Of a stretch of 49,769 nt of DNA, positions 40,681 to 49,645 are shown one piece after another. The DNA is taken from contig NZ_VBVX01000010.1 of the NCBI RefSeq assembly GCF_005981925.1, positions 1 through 49,769 of the forward strand. The letters are read 5' to 3'. A program made the translations under genes and the position numbers. The DNA is from Streptomyces albidochromogenes (lineage in GTDB: Bacteria; Actinomycetota; Actinomycetes; Streptomycetales; Streptomycetaceae). The number at the start of each line of letters is the position of its first letter. Positions within the stretch are counted from its first letter, which is position 1. Below the pieces are notes generated by a model that saw only the letters and a program-made list of their open reading frames with translations, searched no databases and was not told the origin of the DNA.

Positions 40681-41880
40681 GTGCCCCAACCCGATCCTGA
40701 GCAGCCCGCCGCGCAAGCCGCCCACCCGCACTCCGCGACCCTGCGCCGGCTGGAGAAGTCCTCCGGCCGTCTCGCCGCGAACGCGATCGCCCGCATGGAC
40801 GAGACGCTGCCGTGGTACCGGGCCATGCCACCGGAGAACCGGTCGTGGATCGGCCTGGTCGCCCAGGCCGGCATCGCCGCCTTCACCGAGTGGTTCCGGC
40901 ATCCCGAGACCCCGCAGGCCATCTCCACCGACGTCTTCGGCACCGCGCCCCGCGAGCTGACCCGGGCGATCACCCTGCGCCAGACCGTCGAGATGGTCCG
41001 TACGACGATCGAGGTCATGGAGACCGCGATCGAGGAGGTCGCGGCGCCCGGCGACGAGTCGATCCTGCGCGAGGCCCTGCTCGTCTACGCCCGGGAGATC
41101 GCCTTCGCGACCGCGCAGGTGTACGCGCAGGCCGCCGAGGCCCGCGGCGCCTGGGACGCCCGTCTCGAATCGCTCGTCGTCAACGCGGTGCTCTCGGGCG
41201 AGGCGGACGAGGGAGCCGTGTCGCGCGCCGCCGCGCTCGGCTGGAACTCCCCCGAACACGTCTGCGTCGTCCTCGGCACGGCGCCCGACGGCGACTCCGA
41301 GCTGACGGTCGAGGCGATCCGCCGCGCCGCACGGCACGCCAAGCTCCAGGTGCTGACCGGTGTGCTCGGCAGCCGCCTGGTCGTCATCGCGGGCGGCAGC
41401 GACAATCCGCTCCAGGTCGCGAAGGCGCTGATCGGCCCGTACGCCGCCGGGCCCGTGGTGGCCGGGCCCATCGTCCCGGACCTGCTCGCCGCCACGCGGT
41501 CCGCGCAGGCCGCCGCCGCCGGGCTCAAGGCGTGCCAGGCCTGGCAGGACGCCCCGCGCCCGGTTCTGGCGGACGATCTCCTGCCGGAGCGGGCGATCGC
41601 GTCGGATCCCGCAGCGCGGGAGCAGTTGGTGGAGGAGATCTACAGACCGCTGGAGGAGGCGGGCTCGGCCCTGCTGGAGACACTGAGTGTGTATCTGGAG
41701 CAGGCGAGCAGTCTCGAAGGCGCGGCGCGGATGCTCTTCGTGCACCCCAACACCGTGCGATACCGCCTCCGACGTGTGACGGACGTCACCGGATGGTCAC
41801 CCTCCGATGTTCGATCCGCCTTCACTCTGCGCATCGCTCTCATCCTGGGGCGTCTGGCCGACGGAGACCCCCAGCCCTAG
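40681..41880 (+). CDS. fasR: FasR, PucR-family regulator of fatty acid synthesis
   Basis: A 399-residue cytoplasmic activator. The C-terminus has the PucR-type helix-turn-helix (VYLEQASSLEGAARMLFVHPNTVRYRLRRV, about 339-370). The N-terminal ~330 residues are the GGDEF-like and effector domains of this group. In Streptomyces coelicolor the gene in this place is known to activate the fabD-fabH-acpP-fabF operon. It lies directly upstream of fabD with an 89-base gap carrying a TTTGT-N9-ACAAA inverted repeat. Confidence 0.93.
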   Translation: MPQPDPEQPAAQAAHPHSATLRRLEKSSGRLAANAIARMDETLPWYRAMPPENRSWIGLVAQAGIAAFTEWFRHPETPQAISTDVFGTAPRELTRAITLRQTVEMVRTTIEVMETAIEEVAAPGDESILREALLVYAREIAFATAQVYAQAAEARGAWDARLESLVVNAVLSGEADEGAVSRAAALGWNSPEHVCVVLGTAPDGDSELTVEAIRRAARHAKLQVLTGVLGSRLVVIAGGSDNPLQVAKALIGPYAAGPVVAGPIVPDLLAATRSAQAAAAGLKACQAWQDAPRPVLADDLLPERAIASDPAAREQLVEEIYRPLEEAGSALLETLSVYLEQASSLEGAARMLFVHPNTVRYRLRRVTDVTGWSPSDVRSAFTLRIALILGRLADGDPQP

Positions 41881-41883
41881 ACT

Positions 41884-41902
41884 TTTGTCGAACACCAACA
41901 AA
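41884..41902 (+). promoter_or_regulatory. Inverted repeat in the fasR-fabD gap
   Basis: TTTGT-CGAACACCA-ACAAA lies just after the fasR stop and about 70 bases before fabD. It is the most AT-rich part of the gap and a candidate site for FasR. Confidence 0.4.
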
Positions 41903-41969
41903 TCCCCCGACGGTTCTTGGTCCCTGTCCCCACGGGCCCGCAGGTCCGTCCACAAGAGAGAGTGTGAGG

Positions 41970-42890
41970 GTGCTCGTACTCGTCGCTCCCGGCCAAGGCG
42001 CCCAGACGCCCGGCTTCCTGACTCCCTGGCTCGACCTCCCCGGCGCCGCCGACCGGCTCGCCGCCTGGTCCGACGCCATCGGGCTCGACCTCGTCCACTA
42101 CGGCACGCAGGCCGACGCCGACGCGATCCGCGACACGGCCGTGGCCCAGCCGCTGCTGGTGGCGGCCGGTCTGCTGTCCGCCGCCGCGCTGGACGCCCGC
42201 GCGGAGGTCTCCGCGGTCGCCGGTCACAGCGTCGGTGAGATCACCGCCGCCGCGTACGCCGGTGTGCTCACCGAAGAGGCCGCGCTCGGTTTCGTACGGA
42301 CCCGTGGACTGGGCATGGCCGAGGCCGCCGCCGTCACCGAGACCGGCATGTCGGCGCTGCTCGGCGGCGACGCCGAGGTCGTCGTGCCGCACCTGGAGAA
42401 GCTGGGCCTGACCCCGGCGAACGTGAACGGCGCGGGCCAGATCGTGGCCGCGGGGACCATGGAGCAGCTCGCCGCGCTCGCCCAGGACAAGCCCGAGGGC
42501 GTCCGCCGGGTCGTGGAGCTCAAGGTCGCCGGCGCGTTCCACACCCACCACATGGCCCCGGCGGTCACCGAGCTCGGCAAGGCCGCGCAGGACCTGGTCG
42601 TCTCCGACCCGGCCGTCACGTACGTGTCGAACGCCGACGGACGCACCGTCTCCACCGGCCCCGACGTCGTCGCCCGCCTGGTCAGCCAGGTCTCCAGCCC
42701 GGTCCGCTGGGACCTGTGCATGGAGACCCTCGCGGAGCTGGGCACCACCGCGCTCATCGAGGTCTGCCCCGGCGGCACCCTGACCGGCCTCGCCAAGCGC
42801 GCCATGCCCGGTGTGAAGACCCTCGCGCTCAAGACCCCCGACGACCTCGACGCGGCCCGCGCGCTCATCGCTGAGCACGCGGCGCGATAG
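41970..42890 (+). CDS. fabD: Malonyl-CoA:ACP S-malonyltransferase
   Basis: A 306-residue enzyme transferring malonyl groups from CoA to ACP. The nucleophile motif is G85-H-S87-V-G, partner H191 (GAFHTHHMAP), and the start is MLVLVAPGQGAQ. The start GTG 41970 agrees with the known S. coelicolor FabD N-terminus; GTG 41964 is an alternative. AGAGAG precedes it. First gene of the fab operon. Confidence 0.95.
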   Translation: MLVLVAPGQGAQTPGFLTPWLDLPGAADRLAAWSDAIGLDLVHYGTQADADAIRDTAVAQPLLVAAGLLSAAALDARAEVSAVAGHSVGEITAAAYAGVLTEEAALGFVRTRGLGMAEAAAVTETGMSALLGGDAEVVVPHLEKLGLTPANVNGAGQIVAAGTMEQLAALAQDKPEGVRRVVELKVAGAFHTHHMAPAVTELGKAAQDLVVSDPAVTYVSNADGRTVSTGPDVVARLVSQVSSPVRWDLCMETLAELGTTALIEVCPGGTLTGLAKRAMPGVKTLALKTPDDLDAARALIAEHAAR

Positions 42891-42904
42891 GAGCCCGAGA
42901 GAGC

Positions 42905-43909
42905 ATGTCGAAGATCAAGCCCAGTCAGGGCGCCCCGTACGCGCGCATCATGGGTGTCGGCGGTTACCGTCCGACCCGTGTCGTGCCGAACGAGGTGATC
43001 CTCGAGACGATCGACTCGTCCGACGAGTGGATCCGCTCCCGCTCCGGCATCGTGACCCGGCACTGGGCCTCCGAGGAGGAGACCGTCGCCGCCATGTCGG
43101 TCGAGGCCGCGGGCAAGGCGCTGGCCGACGCCGGGATCACCGCCGAGCAGGTGGACGGCGTCATCGTCTCCACCGTGTCGCACTTCAAGCAGACCCCGGC
43201 GGTCGCGACCGAGATCGCGGACAAGATCGGCGCCGGCCGGCCCGCCGCCTTCGACATCTCGGCCGGCTGCGCCGGGTTCGGCTACGGCCTGACCCTCGCC
43301 AAGGGCATGGTCGTCGAAGGCAGCGCGAAGTACGTCCTGGTCATCGGCGTCGAGCGGCTCTCGGACCTGACCGACCTGGAGGACCGCGCGACGGCCTTCC
43401 TGTTCGGCGACGGTGCGGGCGCGGTCGTCGTCGGCCCCGCGCAGGAACCGGCCATCGGCCCGACCGTGTGGGGCTCCGAGGGCGACAAGTCGGAGACCAT
43501 CAAGCAGACCGTCCCGTGGTCCGACTACCGCAACGCCGGTGAGGTCGCCAAGTTCCCGGCCATCACGCAGGAGGGCCAGGCGGTGTTCCGCTGGGCCGTC
43601 TTCGAGATGGCGAAGGTCGCCCAGCAGGCGCTCGACGCGGCCGGGATCACCGCGGGCGACCTGGACGTCTTCATTCCGCACCAGGCGAACATGCGGATCA
43701 TCGACTCGATGGTGAAGACTCTCAAGCTGCCGGAGCACGTCACGGTCGCCCGTGACGTCGAAACCACCGGTAACACCTCGGCCGCCTCGATTCCGCTCGC
43801 GATGGAGCGGCTCCTGGCGACCGGGCAGGCGAAGAGCGGCGACACCGCGCTGGTCATCGGCTTCGGGGCGGGTCTCGTCTACGCCGCGACGGTCGTTACC
43901 CTCCCCTAG
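42905..43909 (+). CDS. fabH: Beta-ketoacyl-ACP synthase III
   Basis: A 334-residue condensing enzyme that starts fatty acid chains from an acyl-CoA (branched starters in Streptomyces) and malonyl-ACP. The triad is C122 (DISAGCAGF), H259 (FIPHQANMRI) and N290 (TGNTSAASIP). It starts 14 bases after fabD with GAGAGAG upstream. Confidence 0.96.
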   Translation: MSKIKPSQGAPYARIMGVGGYRPTRVVPNEVILETIDSSDEWIRSRSGIVTRHWASEEETVAAMSVEAAGKALADAGITAEQVDGVIVSTVSHFKQTPAVATEIADKIGAGRPAAFDISAGCAGFGYGLTLAKGMVVEGSAKYVLVIGVERLSDLTDLEDRATAFLFGDGAGAVVVGPAQEPAIGPTVWGSEGDKSETIKQTVPWSDYRNAGEVAKFPAITQEGQAVFRWAVFEMAKVAQQALDAAGITAGDLDVFIPHQANMRIIDSMVKTLKLPEHVTVARDVETTGNTSAASIPLAMERLLATGQAKSGDTALVIGFGAGLVYAATVVTLP

Positions 43910-43979
43910 GCACGTCCGGATCGTTCCGGGCCTGCCGCTTTACCCAATTCCCTCTGCTCAACACCGAAGGAGCGCCACA

Positions 43980-44228
43980 ATGGCCGCCACTCAGGAAGAG
44001 ATCGTCACCGGTCTCGCCGAGATCGTCAACGAGATCGCCGGCATCCCCACCGAGGACGTCCAGCTGGACAAGTCCTTCACCGACGACCTGGACGTCGACT
44101 CGCTGTCCATGGTCGAGGTCGTCGTCGCCGCCGAAGAGCGCTTCGACGTCAAGATCCCCGACGAGGACGTCAAGAACCTCAAGACGGTCGGCGACGCCGC
44201 GGACTACATCCTCAAGCACCAGGCCTGA
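43980..44228 (+). CDS. acpP: Acyl carrier protein
   Basis: An 82-residue acidic four-helix protein. The phosphopantetheine attachment serine is S41 in DLDVDSLSMVEV. ATG 43980 follows a GAAGGAG site. Carries the growing acyl chain between FabD, FabH and FabF. The 70-base gap before it may hold a separate promoter, since ACP is usually needed in excess. Confidence 0.97.
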   Translation: MAATQEEIVTGLAEIVNEIAGIPTEDVQLDKSFTDDLDVDSLSMVEVVVAAEERFDVKIPDEDVKNLKTVGDAADYILKHQA

Positions 44229-44306
44229 TCCGGCCGGTCCTGTGTCGCCGCCCGGCGGTGGCGCCGTGAAAATTCAGCACCCTCTACACGTGGAGAAAGA
44301 ATTCCT

Positions 44307-45569
44307 GTGAGCCCGACCAATCGCACCGTGGTCGTCACCGGTATCGGCGCAACAACACCGCTGGGTGGCGACGCCGCATCGACCTGGGAAGGTCTGCTGG
44401 CCGGACGTTCCGGCGTCAAGCCCCTGGAGGGCGAGCGCTTCGCCGAACTTCCCGTCCGTATCGCGGCCGTCGCGGCCGTCGACCCGGGCGACGTACTGCC
44501 CCGCCCGCTGGCCCGCAAGCTGGACCGCTCGGCGCAGTTCGCGCTGATCGCGGCCCGTGAGGCGTGGGCCGACGCGGGTTACACCGCCAAGGCCGGCGAG
44601 GACGAGAAGATCCAGCCGAACCGCCTCGGCGCGGTCATCGCCTCCGGCATCGGTGGCGTCACGACGCTGCTCGACCAGTACGACGTGCTGAAGGAGAAGG
44701 GCGTACGCCGCGTCTCCCCGCACACCGTCCCCATGCTCATGCCGAACGGCCCCTCCGCCAACGTCGGCCTGGAGGTCAACGCCCAGGCGGGCGTGCACAC
44801 TCCGGTCTCCGCGTGCGCGTCGGGCGCCGAAGCCATCGGTTACGCCGTCGAGATGATCCGCACCGGCCGCGCCGACGTGGTCGTCGCGGGCGGCACCGAG
44901 GCGGCGATCCACCCGCTGCCGATCGCGGCCTTCGCCAACATGATGGCGATGTCGAAGAGCAACGAAGAGCCCGAGAAGGCGTCGCGCCCGTACGACACGG
45001 GCCGGGACGGCTTCGTCCTCGGTGAGGGCGCGGGCGTCGTGGTCCTGGAGTCGGCCGAGCACGCCGCCGCGCGCGGCGCCCGGGTGTACTGCGAGGCCGT
45101 CGGCCAGGGCCTGTCCGCCGACGCCCACCACATCGCGCAGCCCGAGCCGTCCGGCCGGGGCATCGCCGTCGCCATGCAGAACCTGCTCGACGACACCGGC
45201 CTCAAGCCGGCCGAGGTCGTGCACCTCAACGCGCACGCCACCTCGACCCCGCAGGGCGACATCGCCGAGATCAAGGCGCTGCGCAAGGTCCTCGGCGACG
45301 ACCTCGACCATGTGGCGGTCTCCGCCACGAAGTCGATGACCGGTCACCTGCTCGGCGGCGCGGGCGGCATCGAGACCGTCGCGACGGTCCTGGCGCTGCA
45401 CCACCGGACGGCCCCGCCGACCATCAACGTCGACGACCTCGACGCCGACGTCGACGCGGACATCGTGCGCGACACGCCGCGGGCGCTGCCCGAGGGCACG
45501 ATCGCCGCGATCAACAACTCGTTCGGTTTCGGCGGCCACAACGTGGTCCTGGCGTTCCGTACGGTCTGA
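44307..45569 (+). CDS. fabF: Beta-ketoacyl-ACP synthase II
   Basis: A 420-residue elongating condensing enzyme. Catalytic residues are C170 (SACASGAE), H310 (NAHATSTP) and H347 (SMTGHLLGGAGG), with the C-terminal NNSFGFGGHN loop. GTG start 44307 with GGAGAAAG upstream. Last gene of the fab operon; a strong terminator follows. Confidence 0.96.
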   Translation: MSPTNRTVVVTGIGATTPLGGDAASTWEGLLAGRSGVKPLEGERFAELPVRIAAVAAVDPGDVLPRPLARKLDRSAQFALIAAREAWADAGYTAKAGEDEKIQPNRLGAVIASGIGGVTTLLDQYDVLKEKGVRRVSPHTVPMLMPNGPSANVGLEVNAQAGVHTPVSACASGAEAIGYAVEMIRTGRADVVVAGGTEAAIHPLPIAAFANMMAMSKSNEEPEKASRPYDTGRDGFVLGEGAGVVVLESAEHAAARGARVYCEAVGQGLSADAHHIAQPEPSGRGIAVAMQNLLDDTGLKPAEVVHLNAHATSTPQGDIAEIKALRKVLGDDLDHVAVSATKSMTGHLLGGAGGIETVATVLALHHRTAPPTINVDDLDADVDADIVRDTPRALPEGTIAAINNSFGFGGHNVVLAFRTV

Positions 45570-45590
45570 TCCGCGACCGCACCACGACGA

Positions 45591-45631
45591 GAAGGCCCTG
45601 CCTGGAGCTCCGCGCTCCCGGCAGGGCCTTC
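45591..45631. terminator. Bidirectional terminator after fabF
   Basis: GAAGGCCCTGCC (45591-45602) pairs exactly with GGCAGGGCCTTC (45620-45631) around a 17-base loop. It separates fabF from the convergent PQQ-propeller gene. Confidence 0.85.
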
Positions 45632-45653
45632 GCCGTACGGTCCCGGCGCGAGC

Positions 45654-47138
45654 TCAGCGCAGGGCGAACGCCGGGGGTTCTCCGTCGGTGTAGCGGTTGA
45701 CGACGACGTACCCGTCGCGCACCGCCAGCATCTCGGCGTCGATCGACACCGGCGCCTCCTTCCCCAGCGTCGTCCTGCTCACGGCGCCCTTCGCCCCGGG
45801 GTCGACCACGTGGACGTCCGAGCGGGGCCATCCGACGGTCACCGCGGCCACCCGGCCGTCGCCCCGCAGGGCGAGCGCGCCGATGTGTCCGAGCTTCCCG
45901 GTACGCCACAGCTCCCGGCCGTCCCGGACCGAGAACCCGGCGACGTACTGCGGCACGATGTCACCCGGTTTCTGCACGGCGGCGACCAGCGTGTCGCCCG
46001 ACACGAACGGCCCCTCGGCCTTCAGGTCCTCCGGGGACAGCCGGATGTCGAGATCGCCCGAGCGGCCCGACAGCGGCACGGCGGCGCGCGACTGGCCCCG
46101 CTCGTCGAAGGCGAGCACGGCCCGCACGCCCCGCTCGTCGGTCTCCTGATAACCGATCACGGCCGGCGCGACGGAGTACACATGGGCGGTGCCGGCGCTC
46201 TCCACCGGCAGCTTCGTCGCCCACTGCTCCTCGCCGGTGCGGGTGTCGAGGGCCAGGAGCCGGGCGGTGACGAGGCCGTCGGTCTTCGCCGGCGCGCACT
46301 CCTCGACGGCCAGGGTACGGGCGGGGTTCGCGCCGACCGACAGAATGCGGCAGCGCTCCGGCACCGGCCGCTTCCACCGCTCCGCTCCGGTGGCGGCCGA
46401 GCGCCCGCGTACCGCTCCGTCCTCCGCGGACACGGCGGTGCCGCCGCCCAGCGCGACGCCCTTGCCGATGCCTTCGCCCTTGAGCGTCCGCTTCCACAGC
46501 GTGGCGCCGTCGTCGAGCCGGACGGCGGCGAGGGTGGTGCAGGGCTTGTTGTGGCGCCCGTAGGCGACCAGCCCCACACCCTCGGCGGGCCGGGGGCTCT
46601 GGGCGCAGACGGACGCGCGGACCGGCGCCGTGACGGTCCACCGCTCGGCGCCGTCCTTCACGGCGTAGGCGGTCAGGCCGTCGGTGCGGACCCTGACGAC
46701 GGTGTCGCCCGCGGACCAGCCGCGCAGTCCCTTGACGGTGGCCGGGCGGTCCGGCTGCGCCCGCCAGGCGATCCCCAACCGCTCCGGGCCCTTGAGGGGT
46801 GAGGCGATCCGCACCTGCTCGCCGCGGATCCACTGGTAGCCGTACAGGCCGGGCAGCAGGCCGGCCAGCACCCCGCCGACGACGACGGCGACGGCGATCC
46901 CCCGGCGCAGCTCCGCGACGGCCAGCGCCTTGCTCAGGGCGAGCGTGCCGGCGAAGGAGAACGCGAAGGCCAGGAGCAGCACGGTGGGCAGGCCCTGCGG
47001 GCAGTCGGAGCCGCCGCACGCCCCGCCGCTCTCCCGGTACAGGGCGGTCCAGCCCAGGACGTGGAAGACCACGGCCCAGCAGACCACGAGCGACGACAAC
47101 AGGACGGCGGTCACTTCGACCGCCGGTCGTATACGCAC
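45654..47138 (-). CDS. Membrane-anchored PQQ-like beta-propeller protein
   Basis: A 494-residue protein. Three hydrophobic helices lie in the first ~110 residues (about 9-30, 49-68, 79-100); the rest is an extracytoplasmic beta-propeller with repeated strand patterns (DTVVRVRTDGLTAYAVKDGAERW; GATLWKRTL; RTGEEQWATKL; DGRELWRTGKL), the PQQ/WD-like type. It lacks quinoprotein catalytic motifs that I can see, so it probably is a structural or binding protein. The start GTG 47138 is preceded by GGGGGTTGG; GTG 47153 is possible. The function is unknown. Confidence 0.82.
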   Translation of the reverse strand: MRIRPAVEVTAVLLSSLVVCWAVVFHVLGWTALYRESGGACGGSDCPQGLPTVLLLAFAFSFAGTLALSKALAVAELRRGIAVAVVVGGVLAGLLPGLYGYQWIRGEQVRIASPLKGPERLGIAWRAQPDRPATVKGLRGWSAGDTVVRVRTDGLTAYAVKDGAERWTVTAPVRASVCAQSPRPAEGVGLVAYGRHNKPCTTLAAVRLDDGATLWKRTLKGEGIGKGVALGGGTAVSAEDGAVRGRSAATGAERWKRPVPERCRILSVGANPARTLAVEECAPAKTDGLVTARLLALDTRTGEEQWATKLPVESAGTAHVYSVAPAVIGYQETDERGVRAVLAFDERGQSRAAVPLSGRSGDLDIRLSPEDLKAEGPFVSGDTLVAAVQKPGDIVPQYVAGFSVRDGRELWRTGKLGHIGALALRGDGRVAAVTVGWPRSDVHVVDPGAKGAVSRTTLGKEAPVSIDAEMLAVRDGYVVVNRYTDGEPPAFALR

Positions 47139-47158
47139 AACCAACCCCCACACAGGCG

Positions 47159-47175
47159 GTGCACTGCGTGTGCAC
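47159..47175. promoter_or_regulatory. Double GTGCAC site upstream of the PQQ-propeller gene
   Basis: GTGCAC palindromes occur at 47159-47164 and 47170-47175, one helical turn (11 bp) apart, in the 83-base gap before the PQQ gene. The spacing suits a dimeric regulator binding one face. Confidence 0.35.
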
Positions 47176-47221
47176 TGTGGGGCGGAATGTATCGGGCCCC
47201 CCGCGCGGTGGGTGGAGGGGG

Positions 47222-47716
47222 TCAGACCACCTGGTGCAGCCAGCGCACGGGGGCGCCCTCGCCGGCGTATCTGAAGGGTTCGAGTTCGTCGTCCCAGGGC
47301 TTGCCGAGGAGCTTGGCGACCTCGGCCTCCAGGTCGGTCTCGCCGCCCACCGAGCGGGCGAGAGCGGCGCGCAGCCGGTCCTCGGGGATGAGGATGTCGC
47401 CGTGCATCCCGGTGACGGCGTGAAAGATGCCGAGGCCGGGGGTGGAGCTGTAGCGCTCGCCCTCGGCCATGGGGCACGGTTCGGCGGTCACTTCGAAACG
47501 CAGCAGGTGCCAGCCGCGCAGGGCGGAGGCCAGCTTGGAGGCGGTGCCCGGCTGGGCCTGCCAGGAGAACTCGGCTCTCCAGGTGCCGGGCGAGGCCGGC
47601 TGTCTGATCCAGTCGAGATTGACCCGCACGCCGAGTACGCCCGCTACTGCCCATTCGACGTGCGGGCACAGCGCGCGCGGTGCGGAGTGAACGTACAGAA
47701 CTCCACGTGTCGTCAC
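47222..47716 (-). CDS. DUF3145 family protein
   Basis: A 164-residue cytoplasmic protein conserved in actinobacteria, often near fatty acid synthesis genes. It shows RGVLYVHSAPRALCPHVEWAV, TWRAEFSWQAQPG, LRFEVTAEPC and a C-terminal GKPWDDELEPFRYAG. The GTG start at 47716 follows GGAGG. No catalytic function is established; the location near fab genes suggests a link with lipid metabolism. Confidence 0.9.
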   Translation of the reverse strand: MTTRGVLYVHSAPRALCPHVEWAVAGVLGVRVNLDWIRQPASPGTWRAEFSWQAQPGTASKLASALRGWHLLRFEVTAEPCPMAEGERYSSTPGLGIFHAVTGMHGDILIPEDRLRAALARSVGGETDLEAEVAKLLGKPWDDELEPFRYAGEGAPVRWLHQVV

Positions 47717-48023
47717 CGGGACCTCCAGTGTGGGACGAGGTTCGCCTTCCCCAGCGGCCTCGCGCCCGTACCGCCTCTTCCCGGTCGGCTCCCGAGGTTG
47801 TCAACAGTAAACAGCATCGGGAGTTAATCTCCTGAAAAGGGACAGTATGTGACGTGATGTAATTTACCGGAGCCCCGGATGGGCGAAGGGCTGCTGGTTC
47901 GACGGGGAAAAACTACCGTGCGGCGGCCTGTGGCGGGTGACGTACTGTCGGTCCGGGGGGACGAGGACACGAAGCTTTCACTCGCCAGGACGCCGGTTAC
48001 GACGCCACGGAGGGGATCAGGGC
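47717..48023. promoter_or_regulatory. 307-base divergent gap between DUF3145 and the SGNH gene
   Basis: No gene is seen. The middle (about 47800-47870) is AT-rich for this genome. It contains minus-strand TTGACA (47799-47804) without a clear -10, a GTAATTTAC palindrome (47859-47867), and plus-strand TACTGT at about 47941 as a weak -10 for the SGNH gene. Confidence 0.35.
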
Positions 48024-48965
48024 ATGGGGGTACGCCGCCGGGGACGCGGCCGGGAGCGCCGGCCGCGCGCCGTCGTCGCCACCGCGACGGCGGGCCTGCT
48101 CGTGCTGCTGGGCGCGCTCGCGGGGTGCGACACGGAGAACGGCGCGGCCCCGGGCGGTTCTCCGTCAGCGCGGCTGCCGGCCCCGAGGCCGACTCCGGTC
48201 TGGGACCGCAGCCCGGATTCCGTCGCGGCGGTCGGGGACTCCATCACGCGCGGTTTCGACGCGTGCACCGTCCTCGCGGACTGCCCCGAGGTGTCCTGGG
48301 CGACGGGCACGGACCCCACGGTGCGCAGCGTGGCGTGGCGGCTGCTCGGCGGGGCGGGGGCGGCCGGACGCACCTGGAACCACGCCAGGTCGGGGGCGCG
48401 GATGGCGGAGCTGCCGGAGCAGATGACGCGGGCGGTCAAGGACAAGCCGGAGCTGGTGACGGTCATGGTGGGGGCGAACGACGCCTGTCGTGACGACGTG
48501 TCGCACATGACATCGGTGGCTGACTTCCGGACGTACTTCGAGACGTCGGTGAAGAAGCTGCGCACCGAACTGCCCACGTCGCAGCTGTACGTGTCCAGTG
48601 TGCCGGACCTGAAGCGGCTGTGGTCCGAAGGACGCGGCAACCCGCTGGGCAAGCAGATCTGGAAGCTGGGGATCTGCCCGTCCATGCTGGGCTTCCCGGA
48701 CGCGATGGACGCGGCGGCGGTGGCGCGGCGGGAGGCGGTGCGGGAGCGGGTCGTCGCGTACAACGCGGTGCTGAGGGACGTGTGCGCGAAGGACGCGCGC
48801 TGCCGGTACGACGGAGGGGCGGTCTTCGACTTCCGGTTCACCGGGAAGCAGTTGAGCGAGTGGGACTGGTTCCACCCGAGCAGGAACGGGCAGCAGCGGC
48901 TGGCCGAGATCGCGTACCGCAACATCACGGCGGCACGGCCTCTCGCACAGGCGCCCCGAGCATGA
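48024..48965 (+). CDS. SGNH/GDSL-type hydrolase lipoprotein
   Basis: A 313-residue exported lipoprotein (lipobox L-A-G-C35 after an Arg-rich N-terminus). SGNH motifs are GDS with S73 (VGDSITRGFD), GAND at 150-153, and D281-W-F-H284 near the end. Such enzymes are esterases or lipases acting outside the cell. The ATG 48024 follows GGAGGGG. It overlaps the epimerase gene by 4 bases (ATGA). Confidence 0.92.
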   Translation: MGVRRRGRGRERRPRAVVATATAGLLVLLGALAGCDTENGAAPGGSPSARLPAPRPTPVWDRSPDSVAAVGDSITRGFDACTVLADCPEVSWATGTDPTVRSVAWRLLGGAGAAGRTWNHARSGARMAELPEQMTRAVKDKPELVTVMVGANDACRDDVSHMTSVADFRTYFETSVKKLRTELPTSQLYVSSVPDLKRLWSEGRGNPLGKQIWKLGICPSMLGFPDAMDAAAVARREAVRERVVAYNAVLRDVCAKDARCRYDGGAVFDFRFTGKQLSEWDWFHPSRNGQQRLAEIAYRNITAARPLAQAPRA

Positions 48966-49645
48966 ACGCGGAACCTCCCCCTCCTTCCCCGGCGCGCCCG
49001 GAGCCCTTCGGGACGCTCCCCGACGGCACGCCCGTCCACCGCTGGGTGCTGGAGCGGGACGGCGTGGTGGTGCGCGTGCTGACGTACGGCGGGATCGTCC
49101 AGTCGGTGGAGACGCCGGACCGCGCCGGGCGTACGGCCGGCGTGGCGGTCGGCTTCGGCCGCCTCGCGGGGTACCTGGAGTGCCCGGGGCCGTACCTGGG
49201 GGCGCTCGTCGGGCGGTACGCGAACCGGATCGCGGGCGGGACCTTCAGCCTGGACGGCCGGACGTACGCGCCGACGCGCAACGCGGGGCCGCACAGCCTG
49301 CACGGCGGCGAGCGGGGCTTCGACAAGCGCGTGTGGGACGCGCGGCCGGTGTCGCACGGGGTGCGGCTCTCGCGGGTCAGTCCCGACGGCGAGGAGGGAT
49401 TCCCCGGGCGCGTCGAGGTCTCGGCGGCGTACACGCTTCAGGAGGGCGGGGCGCTGCGGATCGCCTACCGGGCGGTGACGGACGCGCCGACGGTGGTGAA
49501 CCTGACGAATCACACGTACTGGAGCCTCGGGAGCGGCGGCCCGTACGAGCTGCGCCTCGCGGCCGGGGCGGTGACGGCGGTGGGCGGCGACGGGATACCC
49601 ACCGGCGAGCGGCGCGCGGTGGCGGGGTCGCGGTTCGACTTCCGC
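48962..49645 (+). CDS. Aldose 1-epimerase (mutarotase), truncated or interrupted
   Basis: The first 228 codons read as a galactose mutarotase-like protein: TYGGIVQSVETPDRAGR, GRYANRIAGGTF, HSLHGGERGFDKRVWD (H114), and VVNLTNHTYWSLG (H184). The usual end of this family (~100 further residues with the catalytic glutamate and a DHCFV-like motif) is missing. After SRFDFR (residue 228, ending 49645) the same frame gives Arg/Ser-rich sequence unlike the family, while another frame reads as a different enzyme. The gene is coupled to the SGNH gene by an ATGA overlap. Interpretation: true disruption or assembly end. Confidence 0.8.
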
